In this document: positions 58,585-64,000 of the stretch, piece after piece
How positions within the stretch are numbered: the stretch's first letter is position 1
How the letters are laid out: each line of letters begins with the position of its first letter
From: Enoplolaimus lenunculus
Taxonomy: Eukaryota > Nematoda > Enoplea > Enoplida > Thoracostomopsidae
Length of the DNA stretch: 64,000 nt
Assembly: GCA_030248215.1 (NCBI GenBank)
Contig: JASANG010000641.1
Location: 352,631 to 416,630, forward strand
Reading direction: 5' to 3'
Notes under the pieces: generated by a model
What the model was told of the DNA's origin: nothing
Database searches by the model: none
Seen by the model: the letters and a program-made list of their open reading frames with translations, nothing else
Translations under genes and position numbers: made by a program

Positions 58585-58833
58585 GGCCTATGTAAAGATC
58601 AGGGGCGGAACGTTTTTTGTGTTGGTCTAGAAAAGAGTAAGTTTAAGCATTAGACTAATTTTTTTGTTTACTTTGCTTAGGCTTAGTAATATGCTCATTC
58701 TTACGCTTAGGCTTAGGAATATGCTCATTCTTACCCTTAAGCTTATGCTAAGGAATATGCTCATTCTTACGCTGATGCGTAGACTTAGCAATATGCTTAT
58801 AATACTGTTCCGCTCCTTTTATTTACATTGGCC
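58585..58833 (-). mobile_element. MITE family A (mirror of 51,168)
   Basis: GGCCTATGTAAAGATCAGGG to TTTATTTACATTGGCC. A few hexamer-region differences from the left arm are visible near 58,665-58,690. Confidence 0.85.
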
Positions 58834-59293
58834 AGAACTTTTACCAATTATGGTAAGATTAATAGTTATTTACAAACCTCTGCCATGCGTCGACGCAACT
58901 CAACTGAAAATTTCTGTTACCCTACCTTTGTGGTACAAATTTAGGTGCGTAATACAGATCAAGAAGCCAAAATCGCTACTAGTATTGACGGTCAAACAAT
59001 AATTGCTAGAAAATCGGCAAAACGCAAAACATTTGGCTCTACTTTTAGCGTTGAAAATCCAAAACAGTTTTTGTGTATGTTTAGCAGCACTACCGAAGCC
59101 AAACTTTCCATACGACAGGGTATAAGGTCAAGTATATAAAAAAGTTTTCTGATCGTTAGGATCCAACAGGTTATTTTAAAGTTAAGCGCTTTTTGTTGTC
59201 TCCAGGGAATTTCTCGAGGGGGCTATCGATATATCTCCTGCATTCCCCCCACTTGTACACGCCCCTAATTACCAGCGTATATCTTTAAACCTT

Positions 59294-59480
59294 AGGGTTT
59301 CGCTATACTTTTGCTGACGTATGCTGCCGTCCGTCACTGCGCGGCGCCGTTCGTAACCGTGCGGTATGGTACGCAAATAACTCACATACGATAATGTATG
59401 GTGACGCATAGTTACGGAGGGCGCCGTACGGGTGACACACGGTGACAGACCGCTCCTGACGTCAAGTATAGCGCAACCCT
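59294..59480. mobile_element. GC-rich palindromic MITE (mirror of 50,518)
   Basis: AGGGTTTCGCTATACTTTTGC to AAGTATAGCGCAACCCT. Confidence 0.75.
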
Positions 59481-59882
59481 TAATCTAACAATGGCTAAAG
59501 TGTGTCTTTGTTTTAACCATGTTACTAATATGCGTATGACACGTACCCAATTCGACGAAACGTTCCTACACGCTGCTTGCAGCTTGGACAGAAATGTTGA
59601 ATGTCGAGACACGACTTGACGACAAAAGGCACCCAGCAACAGCACCACGGAAGGACGAATATAAAAAATCTAAAACACAATGTTAAAAAACACAAACAAA
59701 TAAATAAAAAAGATAAATTTTTCACACAAATCGTCTTCACTAAGCATTAATTCACCGCTGGTCATTCGGTCGTTTGCTCGTTTATAGCTGAGAAGTAGCA
59801 CTGTAAACAACAAAGAATACCCACATCGATGCATTAGGTCTAAATATTTACGCAAATTCTAAGTTTAATCGACCTAACCGTC

Positions 59883-60012
59883 GGGCCCGTAGCCAGACGA
59901 AGCCAGGGGAGGGGCTCAGTCGTTCTGGAAGAATTTTTGTTAACCCTAGAAAATGCCCCACTTGAAAATGTTTAGCTGTGTCCCACAGCAAAGTGAGCTG
60001 GCTACGGGCATG
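59883..60012 (+). mobile_element. MITE family B (mirror of 49,988)
   Basis: GGCCCGTAGCCAGACGAAGCC to AGTGAGCTGGCTACGGGC. Confidence 0.8.
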
Positions 60013-60303
60013 CCTACCGTACCAATTAGACCAAGTACCTGTTTATAAAATTATAGAACATTTCACACGATCTACTCAGAAACCTGTTGGAAGCCAGTCA
60101 AATTTTCAGATTCTGCTATAAACCAAATATGTCTCTATAGCGGGTTCGTAGTCAACAGGGACTCTAAACGGTACCCCCAATGCGAAAATAATTAGCCATT
60201 TTTCTGGAAATATTTTAGCTTCGTTTGCAAAATATGCTTAATACCGGTAGGTATACGCGTAAGAACCATTGCATGTTTCTGGTTAGTTCCAATCAAGCAT
60301 GTA

Positions 60304-60383
60304 CACTGTAAATCCGACTGAGCTGATTTTAACTCAGACTGAGTTGAATCACTCAGTCTGAGAGCTTTCAGAACTGAACTTAC
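60304..60383. mobile_element. MITE family C fragment (mirror of 49,616)
   Basis: CACTGTAAATCCGACTGAG preceded by TA. The other end is missing. Confidence 0.65.
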
Positions 60384-60898
60384 CGCGACTGAGGCCACAA
60401 CAGAAAACAAAGACCGCCCCTGCCTCCAACAAGCTGGGCTCTATTGACCTGTCCTACGATATCAAAATGCCAGCTGCCTGCACTGCCTCTAACCAAATGG
60501 CCCTACCTCATAAAACCGAAACCAAACCCTGGCAATGACCCCCTTATCTCACATGCGTCATTGTAAGCGATTGGTACTCTAACCCCCTCCCTCCTGATTA
60601 AGGCTTCTATAACCTCCATGATTTACAATGACGATTTTTACCCAGCTGCGAACAGCGTAGAAAATATAATCCAACACAACAGTCCAGGCTTTGTTTTTGT
60701 TTGAGTGACGATGTTTTCGTTAATTTCGGACAACTGATTGACTGTGGCGATTCGCCAAATTGTAACTTTGCTGGAGGCATAATCACAGGTGTAACTTCTT
60801 CAGGATCAGTACCATGCTGCGGTGCAGGCGTTGTGTCTGTAACTAAATTTAAAATTTCCGGTTGGTTTGCTAGTAATGACCGATTACTAGGGCCTCTA

Positions 60899-61065
60899 CC
60901 CAGAGGGGGCCACTGACAGCTTAGCCCGTTCAAAAAATTATTACTGTCTAGAAAAACGTTTTAACCCTGTGTGTAAGCTTGTTACTTCATGTGCACGCCA
61001 CTCCAAAAGTGGTTTTGCCCCAACGTAGCAGGTTGAACTACCTACATGACTGCCGATTGTGTGAC
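60899..61065 (+). mobile_element. Diverged MITE family B (mirror of 48,925)
   Basis: Inverted counterpart of the left-arm copy, with a small sequence difference near 60,925-60,945. Confidence 0.4.
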
Positions 61066-61568
61066 AACTTTTAAGCTGTTATTGACAGAGTATACCCGCT
61101 AGTGTCGGACGGTGTACACTTAAAAAATTTCGGCTGCGGCAATATAAAACATTTTTCATTACGATCTTACGCATTAGTACTAAAATTGCGTTTGATTTCT
61201 CGGTCGCTACGCTCGCGAGGGATCTATTATAAACTGCGAGCTTTACGACAGCAAATTGTGGACCCGGTGCTAACTGCGAGAGTATTTATTCAATAGGATG
61301 CTTTATAGTAATCTTCTCGTTCATACCTGATTCCGGCTGAGGTTTTAAATCGGAAGTTTCGTCGATCGACGGATATTTAACTGAAATAAAATAACATTTT
61401 TCAACTGCCGATAAGAGTTTTATTACTTGTTTAATTCACACAAATATATCAAGAGTCAAACAGCAACGGCCTTTACGCTAAAACTCGAAAAGTAACTGAA
61501 TCGTAAGACAGTCTCAGCCACAACAGATACAGGAAGCTTAAGTTCATTGTGAGACTTTTACTGGACAC

Positions 61569-61950
61569 CAGGGTGCAACCGGAATGTTGGTTCCGGTAGG
61601 AAAATGCGGTATTTTAACTATCCGGTTCCGGTAGGAAATCCGGTATTTTTTCACCCGGAATTTTTCGGTATTTTCGGTATTGAAAATTTTTTCTCATTAA
61701 AATTTAAGAAAAAGTGGCACATTATTCTAAACTATTTATTTAAAATTGTTCGAGCGTGTATTGCCAAAATGTTCAATCTGTGCCAAACGTAATAATTATT
61801 CATATATTTCCACCTACTGCATTTGTTTCAGAATTTTGGCATTCTAAATGGTGTGTTTACAGCATTAAAAGCGCTAAAATAGCGCTTAAAAATGAATGTT
61901 TCGGTAACAAACATTTTTATCCAGTATTTTATAATTCCGGTTGCACCCTG
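61569..61950. mobile_element. hAT-like MITE (mirror of 48,036)
   Basis: CAGGGTGCAACCGGAATG to ATTCCGGTTGCACCCTG, with flanks CTGGACAC and CTGGAAAC. Confidence 0.85.
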
Positions 61951-62416
61951 CTGGAAACGTATGTAGTTAAAAAATGCCCCAAATCTGCCAACGAAACCAA
62001 AACGCAAGAATTGAGTAAAAAAAAACCTAAACTCATTTTATAAGTTTTAGTTGTTCTTTGAATAGTGTGAAATTTAAACTTAGGCTTAGGCTTAGCCTTG
62101 ATCAACACTAATGCAAACAGTAATTTTTACAACGGCGCTTTTACAGTTTAGCAAATTGAACCATTTCACGGTGGGGAAAGTAAAACGAAGGACAGCTAAC
62201 AAGTACCGTAAATGAAAAAGTTGCATAATAAACACAGTTTGATAAGCTGAATTGATATATAACACGTAACATACCTTTAGTATCTTGTGGTGCTTCTGGA
62301 TCCGCCATTTTCGGTAAATATTACAATTAATAAAAAAATTTAAATACGTAATTGAATGTAAATAGTACACAATTCCTTAAACAAAATAGTCAGAAACGGT
62401 TTACTGTTAATATTAA

Positions 62417-63122
62417 TATCAACAAGAGTAAATGATCACTGTTTTACAAAAGTGTGCAACTACCGAATTTTATATGGTACCAAATGTGCCACCGGGCGTT
62501 GTATTTTCGGTCGACCCAACCCCTTTATTTAGAAGGGTCGCTATCACATGCAATACGTACCCCTAAAATAAAACAATAAGTGGAACATTTCTGATGCTGC
62601 ATACATACAGTATCACGGTTCGCACCTGTTGTACTCAGAGTGCAACCGGACACCCGGATCCCGTTTAATATATTGGTAAAAATCAACATCCGTATCCGCT
62701 TCCGTACCCGGTATAAACCTGCCGGCATTCGAAATCACGGTGCTGGTCGTGAATTCATAAGACTGGTTTTTAAATGTGACGTCTATGATATCTTGATACA
62801 ATTGTATTTGTCCGTAAGTCAAGAAGTTAAAGTTTTGATACGCTGAAATGAAATTAAACAGTTCAAGGTAACAATTAATTGTAATTCAGTAAACATATAT
62901 TTTGCGCGACTCAAATACTTTAACAGTGTTACAAATTTATATGACATATCCGGTTAATATCCGGTTCCGGTATCGTGAAAACTAATATCCGGTCGCAGCC
63001 TGGTGTATCTCCATAAATAAAGGGGTACGCAAAAAATGCAAGACGTGCCAGGTACATTCTTTCCTACACAGCATATACCCACCGGTTGTCTATTCTGGAG
63101 TATGCATCATCCACTCTTGATA
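62417..63122. mobile_element. MITE family E with nested element (mirror of 46,861)
   Basis: TATCAACAAGAGTAAATGAT to ATCCACTCTTGATA. Sequence near 63,080-63,100 differs more from the left arm than average. Confidence 0.65.
62636..63002. mobile_element. hAT-like MITE nested in family E (mirror of 46,982)
   Basis: CAGAGTGCAACCGGACACC to AATATCCGGTCGCAGCCTG. Confidence 0.7.
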
Positions 63123-63292
63123 TTATGGAACAGTATAAAGTGGTTGTAATATTTAACAACAGCAAATTCTTAAAACTAAATTTAGCAAACCAGGAGAGAT
63201 AACCAAACTGAGCAATGCCATCGTCTGATTAATCAAATATAAAACAGAAACTCAAACCTTAAGTTCAATGTTCCTCTACAGTTGAAATACAA

Positions 63293-63321
63293 ATTATTAT
63301 TATTATTATTATTATTATTAT
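63293..63321. repeat. (TTA)n microsatellite (mirror of 46,662)
   Basis: Pure trinucleotide run. Its equal length to the left-arm run is notable, because such runs normally change length quickly. Confidence 0.9.
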
Positions 63322-64000
63322 GGTTCAAACAGATGGTTTAACATTACTATTGGTTCATCTTTTAAAAATATTTTTTTAAAACTCCAAAAATATAAAATTT
63401 CAAAAATTTTGAGTTTAAATGAAAAAACTGGGTAACGAAATGTAAAGCAATTTATCCCAAGTTTGAAATCACAAATCAAAAAGCAACGAACAGGTGCATA
63501 TAGCCAACTAGGGTTCAATTTAGAATAGACCCTAACTTTATAAGACCTTCAGGGTTCAGCTGGATATTGCAAAGCCCCTTAAAGCGGGATTGGTGGTTTC
63601 TCTAGGGATTTTGGGCACAAAAATATTTCCCCATACCACTCCATGTATACGCTGCTGAGCACGAAGTTCCTCGAAATTCCATTGAGCTTTTCAAATTCAT
63701 GCAAAACAACCAATATGTAAAACTATGGAAATGAGTTCTATTTATGATTTTTGGAGTAAAATATCAAATATATTGATATATGTACGTATATATATAAATA
63801 AATAAATATATACATATATGAATACATATATCTTATCCATATATATTCCTACTCTATATTCTATTTAAACACCCAGGTTTACAGCCATAGAGACGACACG
63901 AGATCTCAGCCTTTTAATAAAACTTGCCCCCACCTCGAAAGGTCTTAACACCGGTTGTAAGTCTAGTGAAATTCATGTATGTATATCCTTAAATTTATTT

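Larger units (their letters stand above)
58490..62308 (-). pseudogene. LITAF-domain gene, right copy, one-base frameshift
   Basis: Mirror of the gene at 47,679. Exons on the minus strand are 62275-62308, 61327-61380, 60642-60842, 59547-59669 and 58490-58526. All splice signals and exons 1, 2, 4 and 5 keep the same lengths as in the left copy. Exon 3 is 201 nt instead of 202. Where the left copy has AAATGCAACG the right has AAATTAACG, which removes the second cysteine of the first CPxC and shifts the frame. Exon 4 would then be read out of frame and the domain lost. This could be a true inactive duplicate, a null allele placed here by assembly, or a base-calling error. It runs convergently with the left copy, facing the minisatellite centre. 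Confidence 0.6.
54830..64000 (-). repeat. Giant inverted repeat, right arm
   Basis: Inverted partner of 45,987-54,330. It continues to the last base of the window, so the outer junction is not seen. The minisatellite part is longer here (about 1.7 kb against 1.0 kb). Confidence 0.93.

Noticed and set aside
58664-59002. 112-codon plus-strand frame with Leu/Met repeats
   Set aside because: It is the hexamer interior of a family A MITE running into LITAF intron 4.
60607-60933. 108-codon minus-strand frame as a separate gene
   Set aside because: It is the right-arm LITAF exon 3 with surrounding intron, continued in a shifted frame after the one-base difference.
45987-64000. The arms as terminal inverted repeats of one very large transposon
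   Set aside because: No transposase or other mobile-element protein lies between or within the arms, and each arm holds an ordinary spliced gene plus several older transposons with the same insertions.
1-64000. LTR retrotransposon, retrovirus-like or LINE coding regions
   Set aside because: No reverse transcriptase, integrase, capsid or envelope motif was recognised in the available frames, and no long direct repeats of LTR type were seen.

Overview
The window looks like nuclear DNA from an invertebrate animal. It is AT-rich, gene-poor and crowded with short non-autonomous DNA transposons. The evidence for an animal is an intronless class A GPCR with FMRFamide-receptor-type motifs and a LITAF-domain gene with GT-AG introns. 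The species cannot be named from the sequence. Hexamers close to TTAGGC, the nematode telomere unit, are common, but they sit inside dispersed transposons and do not identify a phylum.

Layout. Positions 1-2600 are intergenic and end in a run of degenerate copies of the GPCR's own C-terminal coding segment. The GPCR lies on the minus strand at 2639-4465. From about 4.5 to 45.9 kb I find no convincing gene. That stretch holds some 60 short elements: MITE family A (GGCC ends, TTAGGC-like hexamers inside, 8-bp target duplications), family B (GGCCCGTAGCC ends, 8-bp duplications), the TA-flanked CACTG families C and D, several hAT-like CAG...CTG elements, a family with ATCAAGAGTGGAT ends, long-inverted-repeat elements, a 51-bp tandem repeat, and an unnamed two-copy element with two conserved hairpins.

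From about 45,987 to the right edge the window is one giant inverted repeat. Position x in the left arm pairs with roughly 110,000-x in the right arm. The two arms are nearly identical, are separated by about 500 bp of unpaired sequence at 54.33-54.83 kb, and have 80-bp minisatellite arrays at their inner ends in opposite orientation. Each arm carries a five-exon LITAF-domain gene that is too fragmented to show up as one long reading frame. The two copies run towards each other. The left copy is open from ATG to stop (149 residues). The right copy lacks one base in exon 3.

A 500-bp patch at 53.02-53.56 kb in the left arm looks like its right-arm partner with many bases, often C, simply missing. 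This suggests poor consensus sequence, so the palindrome may be a real inverted duplication or an assembly fold-back of two haplotypes.

The GPCR (peptide signalling at the plasma membrane) and the LITAF protein (endosomal or lysosomal membrane) have no evident functional link. The shared theme is repeat invasion, since the LITAF introns contain copies of the same MITE families that fill the rest of the window.
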